Shown here: positions 8,380 to 18,017 of the stretch, in pieces
How the letters are laid out: the number at the start of each line of letters is the position of its first letter
Numbering within the stretch: position 1 is the stretch's first letter
Assembly: GCA_041495845.1 (NCBI GenBank)
Contig: JBGQDM010000011.1
Location: 1-48,863 of the forward strand
DNA length: 48,863 nt
Origin: JBGQDM01 sp041495845
Lineage (GTDB): Bacteria; Acidobacteriota; Terriglobia; Terriglobales; Acidobacteriaceae
Direction of reading: 5' to 3'
Program-made: the position numbers and the translations under genes
Notes under the pieces: generated by a model
The model's database searches: none
Told to the model about the DNA's origin: nothing
What the model saw: only the letters and a program-made list of their open reading frames with translations

Positions 8380-9018
8380 ATGAAAACCCTGGAAATCCCG
8401 CGTCCCACGGAGTTAAACCTGGTCGAGCGGGTGCTCGCCGGCGATCATGCCGCTTTCTACGACCTCATTCGACCCTACGAACGCATGGTCTTCCGCACCG
8501 CGGTCTCGGTGCTGAACAACGAAGCCGATGCCGAAGAAGTGGCCCAGGAGGCGGTGCTCAAGGCGTTCAAGAACCTGGCGTCATTCCGACGAGAAGCCAA
8601 GTTCAGCACCTGGCTGGTGCAGATCACGCTGAATGAAGCGCGCATGCGGCTGCGCAAGTATCGCGCTGGCCTGTATGAATCGCTTGACGCCGGCCAGGAA
8701 AGCGACGACGGGGACTACATCCCCAAGGACTATGCCGACTGGCGTGAAATTCCTTCGGAGGCCCTGGCCAAGACGGAGTTGCGGCAGGCGTTGGCCAAAG
8801 CACTCCAAACGTTGGCGCCGATGTACCGTGAGATTCTGGTGCTGCGCGATATGGAACAACTGAGCACGGCGGAAGCGGCGGAGGCACTTGGCATTTCCGA
8901 AGCCAGCGCCAAAACCAGGCTTTCGCGGGCGCGGCTCATGATGCGCGATGCGCTGGCTCCGGGCTACGACGGAGCCTGGAGCAGCGGCGAAGGCTATAAG
9001 AAAGTGAGGCCATTTTGA
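8380..9018 (+). CDS. ECF-type RNA polymerase sigma factor
   Basis: A 212-residue group IV sigma factor. Region 2 is clear (FYDLIRPYERMVFRTAVSVL, then ADAEEVAQEAVLKAFKNL and FSTWLVQITLNEAR), followed by an acidic linker with DDGDYIPKDYADW and region 4 (LQTLAPMYREILVLRDME, LSTAEAAEALGISEASAKTR). It directs RNA polymerase to a stress or envelope regulon. The stop codon overlaps the start of the next gene (TTGA), so sigma and its presumed inhibitor are translationally coupled. The upstream promoter looks housekeeping-type rather than autoregulated. Confidence 0.92.
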   Translation: MKTLEIPRPTELNLVERVLAGDHAAFYDLIRPYERMVFRTAVSVLNNEADAEEVAQEAVLKAFKNLASFRREAKFSTWLVQITLNEARMRLRKYRAGLYESLDAGQESDDGDYIPKDYADWREIPSEALAKTELRQALAKALQTLAPMYREILVLRDMEQLSTAEAAEALGISEASAKTRLSRARLMMRDALAPGYDGAWSSGEGYKKVRPF

Positions 9019-9275
9019 AACCGGAGGAGGTCCTCATCAACTGCGGGGAAATGTTCCACCTGATCTCCAACTACGTGGACGATGCCGTAGACCCCGCTCT
9101 GCGCGCACGTATGGAGAAACACTTTCGCACCTGCCGCCACTGCACCGCTGTCCTGGACGGCACGCGCAACGTGATTCGTCTGGTTGGAGATGACCAGACC
9201 TTCGAAGTGCCCGCGTCCTTCAGCAAGAAACTCTACGCCAAGCTGGACGAGTATTTGAAGGCGACGCAGAAGTAG
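9015..9275 (+). CDS. Zinc-finger anti-sigma factor (ZAS type)
   Basis: An 86-residue protein starting at a TTG that overlaps the sigma stop codon by 4 bp, with GAGG just upstream as ribosome-binding site. It holds the anti-sigma zinc motif HFRTCRHC (H-x3-C-x2-C) at about residues 36-43, preceded by a short helix (ISNYVDDAVDPALRARMEKH). There is no membrane segment, so it is a soluble anti-sigma factor expected to bind and inhibit the sigma factor encoded immediately before it. Release may depend on redox or metal state, as for other ZAS proteins; that part is inference. Confidence 0.85.
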   Translation: MKPEEVLINCGEMFHLISNYVDDAVDPALRARMEKHFRTCRHCTAVLDGTRNVIRLVGDDQTFEVPASFSKKLYAKLDEYLKATQK

Positions 9276-9291
9276 TAAGCTCGCGGCCCGG

Positions 9292-10821
9292 TCAGGCGAC
9301 GAAATCATCCGCCTCGCCAGTGACGAATCCTCTCGGCTGCCGATCGCAGACTTCCGCCAGCGCCGCCAGTTTGGCGGCCAAGCCGGCCTGCATGACTTCC
9401 GCGCCCATCCGCCACCTCCAGTTGCCATCGCGCAAACTGGGAACATTCATGCGGGCTTCACTGCCCAGACCCAGCACATCCTGCATGGGCACCACACACA
9501 GGCTGGCGGGAGAAGCCATAGCCGACCGCACCATGGCCCAGTGCATTCCGTCTTCGCAGCGCCCGAGGTAGGCATACGCGTGGCGGCGCACGGTTTCATT
9601 GGCGGTATTCCACCAGCCCACGGCCGTATCCGTGTCATGCGTGCCGGTATAGATGACCACATCTTCTGCGCATCGATGCGGCAGGTACGTATGCGCGCCG
9701 GCATCCTGAAAGCCGAACTGCAAGACGGCCATACGCGGAATGCCAAACCGTTCGCGCAGCGCATGCACTTCGGGCGTGATGTAGCCGAGGTCCTCAGCAA
9801 AAAACGGTAGACCGCCGAGCGCTTCTCGCACTGTGAGGAAGAAATCGTCGCGCGGACCATCCACCCAGCGGCCCCGCATTGCCGTTGGCTCTCCCGCGGG
9901 AATTTCCCAGTGCTGCTCGAATCCGCGAAAGTGGTCCAGGCGGATGTAGTCGAACGTATCGGCTGCGACGCGCAGGCGGCGAATCCACCAGTCGTATCCG
10001 CGCTCGCGCATCACATCCCAACGGTAAAGCGGATTGCCCCAGCGCTGACCAGTCTCGCTGAAATAGTCAGGCGGGACACCCGCCACGACCACCGGCTCCA
10101 GATTTTCATCCAACTGAAAAAGGTCGGGATTGCACCATACCTCCACACTGTCCAGGTTGACGAAGATAGCGATGTCGCCGATGAGCCGCACCGCGCGCTC
10201 TGCGCAATAACGGCGCAAAGCATGCCATTGTTCGAAGAAAAAGAACTGGATGACGCGGGCCCCTGCCAGTTCGTCGGCCGCCTGCCTGCGAAAGCGTTCG
10301 AGTGCGCCGGCATCACGGCGGGCAAACTCAGCCGGCCAGTGGTTCCAGTGCAGGGCATCGAAACGGCGGCGGAGGGCGTCGTAGAGGATGAAATCTTCCA
10401 GCCAAGAGCGGTTCCGCTCGCAGAATTCCTCCAGGCGAGCGCGCGCCGCACCGGAGACCCGCGCCCGGAAATTCTGTGCCGCCTCCCGCAGCAGTGGCAC
10501 CTTGTTGGCGCTGACGAAATCAAAATCCACCGGGCCAGCCGAATGGCGCAACTCTACCACCCGCTCCGGCGCAATCCAGCCGCGCTGGCTCAGACGTTCC
10601 AGGCTGATGAGCAGCGGGTTGCCGGCAAACGCCGAAATCGCAGAATAGGGAGAATTGCCCAGACCGGGCGGATTGAGCGGCAAGACCTGCCAAAGGCCCT
10701 GGCTTGCGGACGCCAGGAAATCAACGAACGCGTACGCGGCCGGCCCCAGGTCGCCAATCCCGCCGAGCGAGGGCAGTGAAGTGGGATGGAGCAGGATGCC
10801 GCTGGTGCGAGGAAAAGGCAT
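9292..10821 (-). CDS. malQ: 4-alpha-glucanotransferase (amylomaltase)
   Basis: A 509-residue GH77 enzyme that transfers alpha-1,4-glucan chains between malto-oligosaccharides in the cytoplasm. The N-terminal signature RTSGILLHPTSLPS is followed by GIGDLG, then LPLNPPGLGNSPYSA, IRLDHFRGFEQHWEIPAG (with the nucleophile Asp), FFAEDLGYITPEV (acid/base Glu) and YTGTHDTDTAVGWW. Length fits the short Thermus/plant DPE1 type rather than the ~690-residue E. coli MalQ. ATG 10821 begins right before the conserved N-terminus; the frame is open 18 codons further up, but those would overlap the foldase gene. It lies 37 bp downstream of the PpiD-like gene, on the same strand. No other glycogen or maltose gene is adjacent. 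Confidence 0.92.
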   Translation of the reverse strand: MPFPRTSGILLHPTSLPSLGGIGDLGPAAYAFVDFLASASQGLWQVLPLNPPGLGNSPYSAISAFAGNPLLISLERLSQRGWIAPERVVELRHSAGPVDFDFVSANKVPLLREAAQNFRARVSGAARARLEEFCERNRSWLEDFILYDALRRRFDALHWNHWPAEFARRDAGALERFRRQAADELAGARVIQFFFFEQWHALRRYCAERAVRLIGDIAIFVNLDSVEVWCNPDLFQLDENLEPVVVAGVPPDYFSETGQRWGNPLYRWDVMRERGYDWWIRRLRVAADTFDYIRLDHFRGFEQHWEIPAGEPTAMRGRWVDGPRDDFFLTVREALGGLPFFAEDLGYITPEVHALRERFGIPRMAVLQFGFQDAGAHTYLPHRCAEDVVIYTGTHDTDTAVGWWNTANETVRRHAYAYLGRCEDGMHWAMVRSAMASPASLCVVPMQDVLGLGSEARMNVPSLRDGNWRWRMGAEVMQAGLAAKLAALAEVCDRQPRGFVTGEADDFVA

Positions 10822-10858
10822 GTGTCTTATCGTCCCAGCGTCGTCCGGCCCAGCGCGG

Positions 10859-12844
10859 TCAGAGACCCTCTTCAAGGCTGCCGCGCGTTAGCGTCTTCAA
10901 CTGGTCTTCGTTGATCTTGATCTTCCCGGCTTTTTTCAGCTTGTCGCGATAGCTTTCCGCGAAGGCGGCAAAAACTTCTTCGCGCCGCGACTCCATCAGA
11001 GACTCCCGGACTTCGCTCTTCTTGGCCGCAAATTCGGAAGGCTCCGGCGGCTGCACTTCCCGCAGAAAGATAACCGCACCGTTGCTACCGGCATTAATCG
11101 GTCCGCTGATCTCACCCGGCTTCATGGAGAAGACCACTTGCGCTGCGCCCGCCAGCGAGCCAATGCCCGGAACCTGGCCGGTGGGCAAAACAAATTCGCT
11201 CGTCTTGAGTTCCGCCCCCAATTCTTTGGCAACTTTTTTCAGATCGTGGGCAGCCCGCGCGCGGTCGGAAATTTCCTGGGTTTTCTGCGCCAGCAAGGTG
11301 TTCACCCGCTCGTTCTGAAATTCACTTTCCACGCGGCTGCGAATCTCGTCAAATCCCGGTGTGGCGGGCGGCTTGATGGCGACGATTTCGTAGACCACAT
11401 AGCCGCTGGGCGCTTGTGCCATCTCCGGCGGCGATTTTTCCCGCGCGCCGAAAACGGCGTTCATCACCTCCGGCGCGGGTCCGATTCCGGGCACCGCGTC
11501 GGCCTGCGCCACAAAGTCCGTGCTCACCACATTCAGCCCGCGGGCGGCCGCGGCTTTCTCCAGTCCCGACTTGCGCGCCTCCCCCAGCAACGCATTGCCC
11601 TGCGCCTCAGACTGACGGGCGGCAATCTGCTGCATCAGGATGGGCTCAATCTGCGGCTTCACCTCGTCCAGCGATTTCAAGTGAGCGGCCTGCTTGTCGT
11701 CTACCCGGATGATGTGAAAACCAAATGAACTCTGCACCAGGTCGCTGGTCTGCCCTTTGGCCATGCTGAACGCCGCGCGGTCGAATTCCGGCACCATAGC
11801 GCCATGCTGGAACCAACCCAGATCGCCACCCTTTTTGGCGCTGCCGGGATCATCGGAATTCTTTTCCGCCAGCTTGGCAAAGTCCCCACCGGCTTTGACC
11901 TGTTTCAAAATGCTCTCGGCTTTCGCGCGTGCCGCAGTCACCACTTTCTCGTCCACCTTGCCGCCCGGCGATGGTGCCGGAGTGGCCACCAGGATGTGCC
12001 GCGCTTTCACCTGGTCGGGCACCCGGTAATCATCCTGACGCTGCTGGTAGTAGGACTGCAGGTCCTGGGCGGAAACCTTCACCTGCGCAACGACCTTCGC
12101 GTTTTCAATGGCGGCAAAGCGAATCTTTCTTTTCTCCGGAATGGCGTTGTTGTATGCCGGCTTGTTCCGCTCGTAGAACGCTTTCAACTCGACTTCCGTC
12201 GGATGAATTCCCTTGCGAATGGTGTCCGGACTCAGCAGGGCATAGTCAAATTTGACCTTGGTGTTGCGCCGGCGAAATTCTTTTTCGACTTCCGCATCGG
12301 CAACCGAGGCGGAACTGGAGATCAGGCTGCGCAGCTTGCGCATCAGGATCGCGTTCTTCTCGATCTCCTCCAACTGGGCCACGGTTAGATTGTTGCTCGC
12401 GGCAAAATTCTCATAGGCCACCTGGCCAATAAACTTGCCTCCGGGAAAGAGCGTGGAGGCCAGTTCTCCATGTTGCAGTTCATCGCTCAGTTCGTCGTCG
12501 GTTACGCGCAGACCCAGTTGTTGCGCCGCCGCCAGCAAGGCGCGCTGTGTCACCAGCGTCTCCGTCGCCTGCTTGGCAAAATAGGGGAGGAAGCGCGCTC
12601 CCAGGTCCTTCCCCTGAAACTGCTGCCGTTCGATCAACTGTGCCTGGCGCAGCACCTGCTGCGTCGAAATCGGATCACCGTCGACGGTGGCGACAATCCC
12701 CTGTTGCCCGCCGGCCCCACCGAACATGGAGATATTGCCGCTGCTCGGCACCAGGTACCACACCATGGAGAGGCAAATCAGCATAAGAATGCCACCCAGA
12801 AAATACTTCTTGGCCTGACCAGGAGTCTGAAGAAAACGTATCAT
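10859..12844 (-). CDS. ppiD: PpiD/SurA-like membrane-anchored peptidyl-prolyl isomerase
   Basis: A 661-residue periplasmic foldase. One membrane segment lies near the N-terminus (about residues 15-33), then a SurA_N-type chaperone domain (IVATVDGDPISTQQVLRQAQ), then a parvulin rotamase domain (KARHILVATPAP, FAKLAEKNSDDPGSAKKGGD, FGFHIIRVDD). The C-terminal third contains a second, degenerate parvulin-like segment. It probably assists folding of outer-membrane and secreted proteins, in line with the large receptors encoded nearby. Start: AGGGGTGA lies about 8 bases before ATG 12844; the frame continues upstream to 13189 but antisense to the GH2 gene. It is divergent from GH2, with 88 bp between. 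Confidence 0.88.
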   Translation of the reverse strand: MIRFLQTPGQAKKYFLGGILMLICLSMVWYLVPSSGNISMFGGAGGQQGIVATVDGDPISTQQVLRQAQLIERQQFQGKDLGARFLPYFAKQATETLVTQRALLAAAQQLGLRVTDDELSDELQHGELASTLFPGGKFIGQVAYENFAASNNLTVAQLEEIEKNAILMRKLRSLISSSASVADAEVEKEFRRRNTKVKFDYALLSPDTIRKGIHPTEVELKAFYERNKPAYNNAIPEKRKIRFAAIENAKVVAQVKVSAQDLQSYYQQRQDDYRVPDQVKARHILVATPAPSPGGKVDEKVVTAARAKAESILKQVKAGGDFAKLAEKNSDDPGSAKKGGDLGWFQHGAMVPEFDRAAFSMAKGQTSDLVQSSFGFHIIRVDDKQAAHLKSLDEVKPQIEPILMQQIAARQSEAQGNALLGEARKSGLEKAAAARGLNVVSTDFVAQADAVPGIGPAPEVMNAVFGAREKSPPEMAQAPSGYVVYEIVAIKPPATPGFDEIRSRVESEFQNERVNTLLAQKTQEISDRARAAHDLKKVAKELGAELKTSEFVLPTGQVPGIGSLAGAAQVVFSMKPGEISGPINAGSNGAVIFLREVQPPEPSEFAAKKSEVRESLMESRREEVFAAFAESYRDKLKKAGKIKINEDQLKTLTRGSLEEGL

Positions 12845-12932
12845 TTGCTTGTCACCCCTACGAGATGGGAAGAGGATGAAATTATAAACTAGGCCGCGGA
12901 GAGAGGCCCAAGGCATAATAAATCGTTTCAAT

Positions 12933-15617
12933 ATGGGAAAGTTGGTGTGTGTGCAACCTTGGCGTGCAGTTTTTTCGACGATCCTGCTGCTGTTGACCCT
13001 GCCTGCACCGGCGGCCGAGGCGCCCTCCCACCCCACCTCCAGCACCATCGTGCTGACGGCGTGGGAACTGCAATCTTCCAGCAAAGTTGGAGCCAGGGGC
13101 GAGACGATTTCCACTCCCGGATTTCTGGCCAAGGGCTGGTATCCGGTGAAGGTGCCAACCACGGTTGTCGCCGCTTTGGTACAGCACAAGGTGCTTCCCG
13201 ACCCTTCTTTCGGAATGAATCTGCGCTCACTGCCGGGCGTCAGCTACCCCATCGGCAGTAATTTTTCCAACCTACCCATGCGGCCCGACAGCCCGTTTGC
13301 GGTTTCGTGGTGGTATCGCACCGAGTTTTCGCTGCCTACCAGCGCGAAAGGGAAAATCATCTGGCTGAATTTTGGCGGCATCAATTACCGCGCCAATGTT
13401 TGGCTGAACGGCAAGCGAATCGCGACCGCGGAGCAGATGGCCGGCGCCTGGAGAACCTGGGAGTTCAACGTGAGCGCCGCTGCGAAAACTGGCGGCACCA
13501 ACGTGCTGGCAGTACAGATATGGGCCCCACATGAAAACGACTTAGCCATCACTTTTGTGGATTGGAACCCCGCGCCTCCGGACAAGAACATGGGTCTGTG
13601 GCGCAGTGCGTGGATTTCCGTTACCGGGCCAGCTGCCGTGCGCGCTCCTGCCGTGTTCTCGCGCGTCCACAACGACGGATCAGCCGACCTGACCGTAGCG
13701 GCGCAGCTTCGCAACGGCACGGACCAGCCGGTCCAAGGCACACTCAAAGGTTCGTTCGAAAACGTCGAGTTCTCTCAAGAAGTCGCGCTCAACCCCGGCG
13801 AAACGTGGGATGTCACGTTCACGCCAGAACACTTCCCCCAGCTGAAACTCGTGCATCCGCGCCTATGGTGGCCGAAACAGATGGGCACGCCAAACCTCTA
13901 CAACCTCCGCCTGACGCTGGAAGTGGACGGCAAGGTCTCCGACGAGTGCAATTCTCGCTTCGGTATCCGCGAAGTGATTTCGGAACAGCAACCCGGCAAT
14001 CATCGCGTCTTCAAAGTGAACGGCAAGAACATCCTCATCCGTGGTGGTGGATGGTCGCAGGACCTGATGCTGCGCGAAAACCGACAACGCCTCGAAGACG
14101 AGTTCCGCTACGTGCAAGACATGGGACTGAATACCATTCGCCTGGAGGGCAAGCTGGAGAATGAAGACTTCCTGCGACTGGCGGACGAACGCGGCGTGTT
14201 GATCATGGCGGGCTGGTGTTGCTGTGATCACTGGGAACAATGGCCCAAGTGGAAACCGGCAGACTTCAAGATCGCAGAGGAATCGCTTCGTTCACAAATG
14301 TACCGGCTGCGTGGGCACCCGAGCCTGGTCATGTGGCTGAACGGCAGCGACAACCTGCCACCACCAGATGTTGAACAGACCTATCTCCGCGTTGAGAAGG
14401 AGCTGCTGTGGCCGAACCCGGTGCTTTCTTCCGCGACGGCCCAGGTCAGCTCCATCACCGGAGAGCCCGGAGGCAAAATGACCGGCCCGTATGAGTACGT
14501 TGCGCCTTCGTACTGGCTGGTGGACAAGAAAGACCCGGAGCATCCGGAGCGCTGCAACCCGGGCGGGTGCGGCGGAGCCTACGGCTTCAACATGGAAACC
14601 AGCATGGGGCCGGCGGTGCCGCCGGTGGAGAGTCTGCGCACTATGTTGGGCCCGGACCACCTCTGGCCCATGGACGGCTGGTGGGATTTTCACGCTGGCG
14701 GCAACGAGTTCAATAACATCAAGGTGTTCAGCACGGCGCTGGAAAAACGTTACGGCAAAGCGAGCACGGTCGACGATTTCGCCTTCAAGTCGCAGTTGAT
14801 GACCTATGAGGGCGTGCGCGCCATGTTCGAGGCATACAGCCGCAACAAGTACGGCTCAACGGGCGTGATTCAGTGGATGCTGAACAATGCCTGGCCCTCG
14901 ATCATCTGGCATCTCTACGACTTTTATCTGCGTCCGGCGGGCGGCTACTTCGGGGCGAAGATGGCCATGGAGCCACTGCATCCTGTCTACGGCTACGACG
15001 ACCACTCCGTCTGGCTGGTCAGCAGCCAATATCAAGACGCGAAAGGTCTCAAGCTCAGCGCACGGTTGCTGAACCTCGACATGACGGAGAAATTCGCCAA
15101 GGAAGTTGCCATCGACGCCCCCGCGGACAGCACGCAGAAACTATTTGCCCTGCCCGAGCCCGATGGCCTCTCCTCCACTTATTTTCTGCTGCTGGAGTTG
15201 AAGGATGCCGGCGGAAGACGCGTCGGTTCGAATCTCTACTGGCTCTCTACCAAGCCAGAAACGCTCAACTGGGAGAAGTCGAACTGGTGGATGACGCCGA
15301 CGGCGCAGTTTGCCGACTTCACCGCGTTAAGCAAGCTCCCCAGGATCAGGCTCAAGGTTACAAGCCGCAGCGAACGAGTGGATGACCAGATGACGACGCG
15401 CGTCGTGGTCGAAAATCCAGGCAAGACTATTGCCTTCTTCAACCGGTTGAAGCTGACCAAGGGATTGGACGGAGAGGAAGTCCTGCCCGTGATCTGGCAG
15501 GACAACTACATCTCCCTGATGCCAGGCGAGAAGCGCGAAATCACCGCCACCTATTGCGCCCGTGATTTGGGAGCTGCCAAACCGGCGGTGATGGTGGAGG
15601 GCTGGAACACGGAGTAA
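12933..15617 (+). CDS. Secreted GH2 glycosidase, exo-beta-D-glucosaminidase (CsxA)-like
   Basis: An 894-residue exported glycoside hydrolase family 2 protein with signal peptide (LLLLTLPAPAAEA). Order: jelly-roll sugar-binding domain (SWWYRTEF, VWLNGKRIA), immunoglobulin-like domain, TIM barrel (FKVNGKNILIRGGGWSQD, GLNTIRLEGKLENEDF) and C-terminal sandwich domains. The putative acid/base Asp is in WLNGSDNLPPP (Asp473) and the nucleophile Glu in FNMETSMGP (Glu555). Asp rather than Glu as acid/base, with the GSD and ETS contexts, is characteristic of exo-beta-D-glucosaminidases, which release glucosamine from chitosan oligomers. Beta-mannosidase or another GH2 activity remains possible. Extra cysteines (GWCCCDHW) are unusual. 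It is encoded alone, divergent from ppiD. Confidence 0.85.
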   Translation: MGKLVCVQPWRAVFSTILLLLTLPAPAAEAPSHPTSSTIVLTAWELQSSSKVGARGETISTPGFLAKGWYPVKVPTTVVAALVQHKVLPDPSFGMNLRSLPGVSYPIGSNFSNLPMRPDSPFAVSWWYRTEFSLPTSAKGKIIWLNFGGINYRANVWLNGKRIATAEQMAGAWRTWEFNVSAAAKTGGTNVLAVQIWAPHENDLAITFVDWNPAPPDKNMGLWRSAWISVTGPAAVRAPAVFSRVHNDGSADLTVAAQLRNGTDQPVQGTLKGSFENVEFSQEVALNPGETWDVTFTPEHFPQLKLVHPRLWWPKQMGTPNLYNLRLTLEVDGKVSDECNSRFGIREVISEQQPGNHRVFKVNGKNILIRGGGWSQDLMLRENRQRLEDEFRYVQDMGLNTIRLEGKLENEDFLRLADERGVLIMAGWCCCDHWEQWPKWKPADFKIAEESLRSQMYRLRGHPSLVMWLNGSDNLPPPDVEQTYLRVEKELLWPNPVLSSATAQVSSITGEPGGKMTGPYEYVAPSYWLVDKKDPEHPERCNPGGCGGAYGFNMETSMGPAVPPVESLRTMLGPDHLWPMDGWWDFHAGGNEFNNIKVFSTALEKRYGKASTVDDFAFKSQLMTYEGVRAMFEAYSRNKYGSTGVIQWMLNNAWPSIIWHLYDFYLRPAGGYFGAKMAMEPLHPVYGYDDHSVWLVSSQYQDAKGLKLSARLLNLDMTEKFAKEVAIDAPADSTQKLFALPEPDGLSSTYFLLLELKDAGGRRVGSNLYWLSTKPETLNWEKSNWWMTPTAQFADFTALSKLPRIRLKVTSRSERVDDQMTTRVVVENPGKTIAFFNRLKLTKGLDGEEVLPVIWQDNYISLMPGEKREITATYCARDLGAAKPAVMVEGWNTE

Positions 15618-15622
15618 CACTG

Positions 15623-15650
15623 AACCGCAGCGGGCATCACGCGGTTTTTT
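15623..15650 (+). terminator. Candidate intrinsic terminator after the GH2 gene
   Basis: AACCGC (15623-15628) pairs with GCGGTT (15641-15646), which runs into six T residues (15645-15650). The loop is 12 bases and the stem is short, so strength is moderate. It overlaps the stop codon of the convergent permease gene. Confidence 0.45.
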
Positions 15651-17025
15651 CATCCGGGGGAATGTCGAAGTTCACCAGTTCGCCACGGAAGCCGCGCGTT
15701 TTCCATGCGCCATAGGCGATGCCGGCGATCATCCAAATGGAACCCACGATCATCGCCGTCTTCGACAGGTGAATCCAGATGAACAAACAGATGAAGAAGC
15801 CGAGAACCGGCGGAACCAACTGCCCAACGGAACGGTCTTCGCCCCGAATGTAATAGTGAGTGAACGACGCAAGATTGACGCCCATGAACGCGATCAGCGC
15901 GCCGAAGTTGAGCAACTGCGCCCCATTGTCATAGCTGATGAGAAAAGCACCCACCAGCGCAATCAGACCAACGAACATTACGTTGTTTGCGGGAATCCGA
16001 GTCTTGGGATGGATGGCCCCAAAAAACTTTCGAGGAATTGCATTGCTGCGTCCCATGCCGTAGAGCAGCCGGGCCGCGCCCAGTTGTGATCCCATTCCAG
16101 AGCCGATGGTGGCAACCAGCAATGTGAGGCTAATCACCTTGGTGAGCAGAGCGCCGCCTGCGATCGCCGCGACGTGGCTGAATGCGTTCTCGACCTCGCT
16201 GGGTCCGAAGAGGTACTGCGAGCTCAGCAATTGAGCGCCGTAAACCTCGGCCGATGCCAGAAATCCCGTAATGACGCAGACCAGCACGGTGGCCAGAAAG
16301 ATATTCCGCTTGGGATTCTCGACCTCTTCCGACAGAGTCGAAATACCGTCGAAACCAATGTACGTGAGGACTGCAACTGAGGTGCCGTGAAACACTCGAT
16401 TCACCGTGAAAGTTTCCGGGTTGTAGAACGGACGCAGAAAATAGGCTTCCGGAAATTGCGGCAGATGAAAGATGTACCGGATCGTGTACCAGAAGTACGC
16501 CACGATGACGGCGCCCATGATGGCGCAGAGAATCGAATTGATGCGGGCTGACGTCTGGACTCCGCGCAGATTCAGCGCCGTAAACAGCAAAGCAAAAATT
16601 ATCGGCCAAAGCAGTCCAGGATATGGAATCTGATAGCGGGTCCCAGTCAACAGATCGGCCATCGCTTTGGCACACCAGATGGTGCAGATCAGCGGATTCA
16701 GAATGTAATCCATGGTCATGCTCCAGCCGGTGACATAGCCGAGCGAGGGATGCAGTTCGCGCCCCACATAGGTATAGGCCGATCCCGCGCTGGGATAGAC
16801 ACGCGCCATGCGGCCGTAGCTCATGGCCGTGAAGACCATGGCGATCATGGCGATCAAAATGGACGTGACCACGTGCCCCTGGCCGGCGTTGCTAAAGACG
16901 CCATAGGCGGGCATCGGGGCCGTCGGCTGAATCACGATCACGCCGTAAAGGATCAAGTCCCACAGGGTGAGTGAACGCCGGAGCCGAGGAGCAGAACTGG
17001 AGGGGAAGGATTGGGTAGCGGACAT
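15637..17025 (-). CDS. APC-superfamily amino acid/polyamine permease
   Basis: A 462-residue inner-membrane transporter with about 12 hydrophobic segments. The first helix carries the APC signature (LILYGVIVIQPTAPMPAYG), with GRMARVYPSAGSAYTYVGRE after helix 2 and the loop FDGISTLSEEVENPKRNI after helix 6. It probably exchanges or imports amino acids or related amines by proton or sodium symport; substrate not readable. AAAGGA lies just before ATG 17025. The frame is open upstream to 17370 without coding character. It is convergent with the GH2 gene and divergent from the unknown protein at 17185. Confidence 0.88.
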   Translation of the reverse strand: MSATQSFPSSSAPRLRRSLTLWDLILYGVIVIQPTAPMPAYGVFSNAGQGHVVTSILIAMIAMVFTAMSYGRMARVYPSAGSAYTYVGRELHPSLGYVTGWSMTMDYILNPLICTIWCAKAMADLLTGTRYQIPYPGLLWPIIFALLFTALNLRGVQTSARINSILCAIMGAVIVAYFWYTIRYIFHLPQFPEAYFLRPFYNPETFTVNRVFHGTSVAVLTYIGFDGISTLSEEVENPKRNIFLATVLVCVITGFLASAEVYGAQLLSSQYLFGPSEVENAFSHVAAIAGGALLTKVISLTLLVATIGSGMGSQLGAARLLYGMGRSNAIPRKFFGAIHPKTRIPANNVMFVGLIALVGAFLISYDNGAQLLNFGALIAFMGVNLASFTHYYIRGEDRSVGQLVPPVLGFFICLFIWIHLSKTAMIVGSIWMIAGIAYGAWKTRGFRGELVNFDIPPDEKTA

Positions 17026-17184
17026 TCTTTCCTTTTGCGTCCACAACGGATCGCGCTCGCGCCGCGAAGCGCCGCGCGGATTTTCATATGCCGCCCGCTC
17101 CAATGTCAAATGAAACCTGCTCGGAGATCTGCTGTATGGCCACGAAGTTTCGTGCCACACTACCTCAGCCGGGCCGGAGGAGAC

Positions 17185-17790
17185 TTGCCCTCGCAACTCG
17201 AAACCATCAATCAGTCGCTGGTGGAGGTGGACCGCCGGTTTAGGGCGTTGCACAAGAAGCGCCAGACCGTCCTGGAGCGCAAGTGGAAACCTGCCATGGA
17301 CGCCGCCGAACTGGAGGCACTGGGCCAGCAGATCAGCGCCATCGAGCCGCAAGAATATGACGCACTGCACGCGACGCTGGACACAATTTGCGACTACTAC
17401 CTGGCAGCTTCGGAAGTGGAGCGGGAAGCGCTACGGCTGCATCTTGGAATTCGCCCCGATGCCCTCAGTGAAATGCTGAACCACATCAACTGGGCGGCCG
17501 GACGCGCGGCTGCCGGTGAAGCTCACCAATGGGTTTTGCGCGGCCTGGCTGCGGCCTCGCTGCAGGACAGTCGTATTTCCCCGCAGGAGATTGCGGCGGC
17601 GCTGGGCGGACTCTATCTGGCGGGGTCGCGCGCCGGCATCCAGGTCACGCTGTGCTTTCAGGACGTGGCCGCGCTCTCCAACCCTATCCGCGGCCGCCAG
17701 GTCCACGCCCCACCGATGCGCGCGATACTAGCGAGCTTCGAGCATTCAGCTTATTTTCAGGAAAATGTAAAACCGAAACTGCCCAGCTAG
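17185..17790 (+). CDS. Uncharacterised helical protein, coiled-coil N-terminus
   Basis: A 201-residue soluble protein not recognised as a member of any family. The first ~60 residues (LETINQSLVEVDRRFRAL, KRQTVLERKWKP, AAELEALGQQISAIE) have heptad-like spacing and probably form a coiled coil. The rest is mainly alpha-helical, with alanine-rich helices. Start: TTG 17185 follows GGAGG by a short spacer. An in-frame ATG at 17110 is the alternative, but its extra residues (RRSAVWPRSFVPHYLSR) look like translated intergenic sequence. It is divergent from the permease, and no neighbour suggests a role. Confidence 0.62.
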   Translation: MPSQLETINQSLVEVDRRFRALHKKRQTVLERKWKPAMDAAELEALGQQISAIEPQEYDALHATLDTICDYYLAASEVEREALRLHLGIRPDALSEMLNHINWAAGRAAAGEAHQWVLRGLAAASLQDSRISPQEIAAALGGLYLAGSRAGIQVTLCFQDVAALSNPIRGRQVHAPPMRAILASFEHSAYFQENVKPKLPS

Positions 17791-18017
17791 GGCCGGGATG
17801 CAGCCCCGAGTCCAAACTTGGCGTCGAACGCCCGTTCCCAGCGTTACCTCAGTTACTTGCGGCTGGATATCACGCTCAGTAGGATCAGAATCGAAGTTTG
17901 GCGAAGTACCATCGGGGGAGGGTACCAAGCCTGGGGAGACCTTGGATAAACGTTCAGGGTTTCCCCTGTTGTTTCTTTGCGGAGAAATTTGACGGCAAAA
18001 GTGTTGCGGGAACAGCC

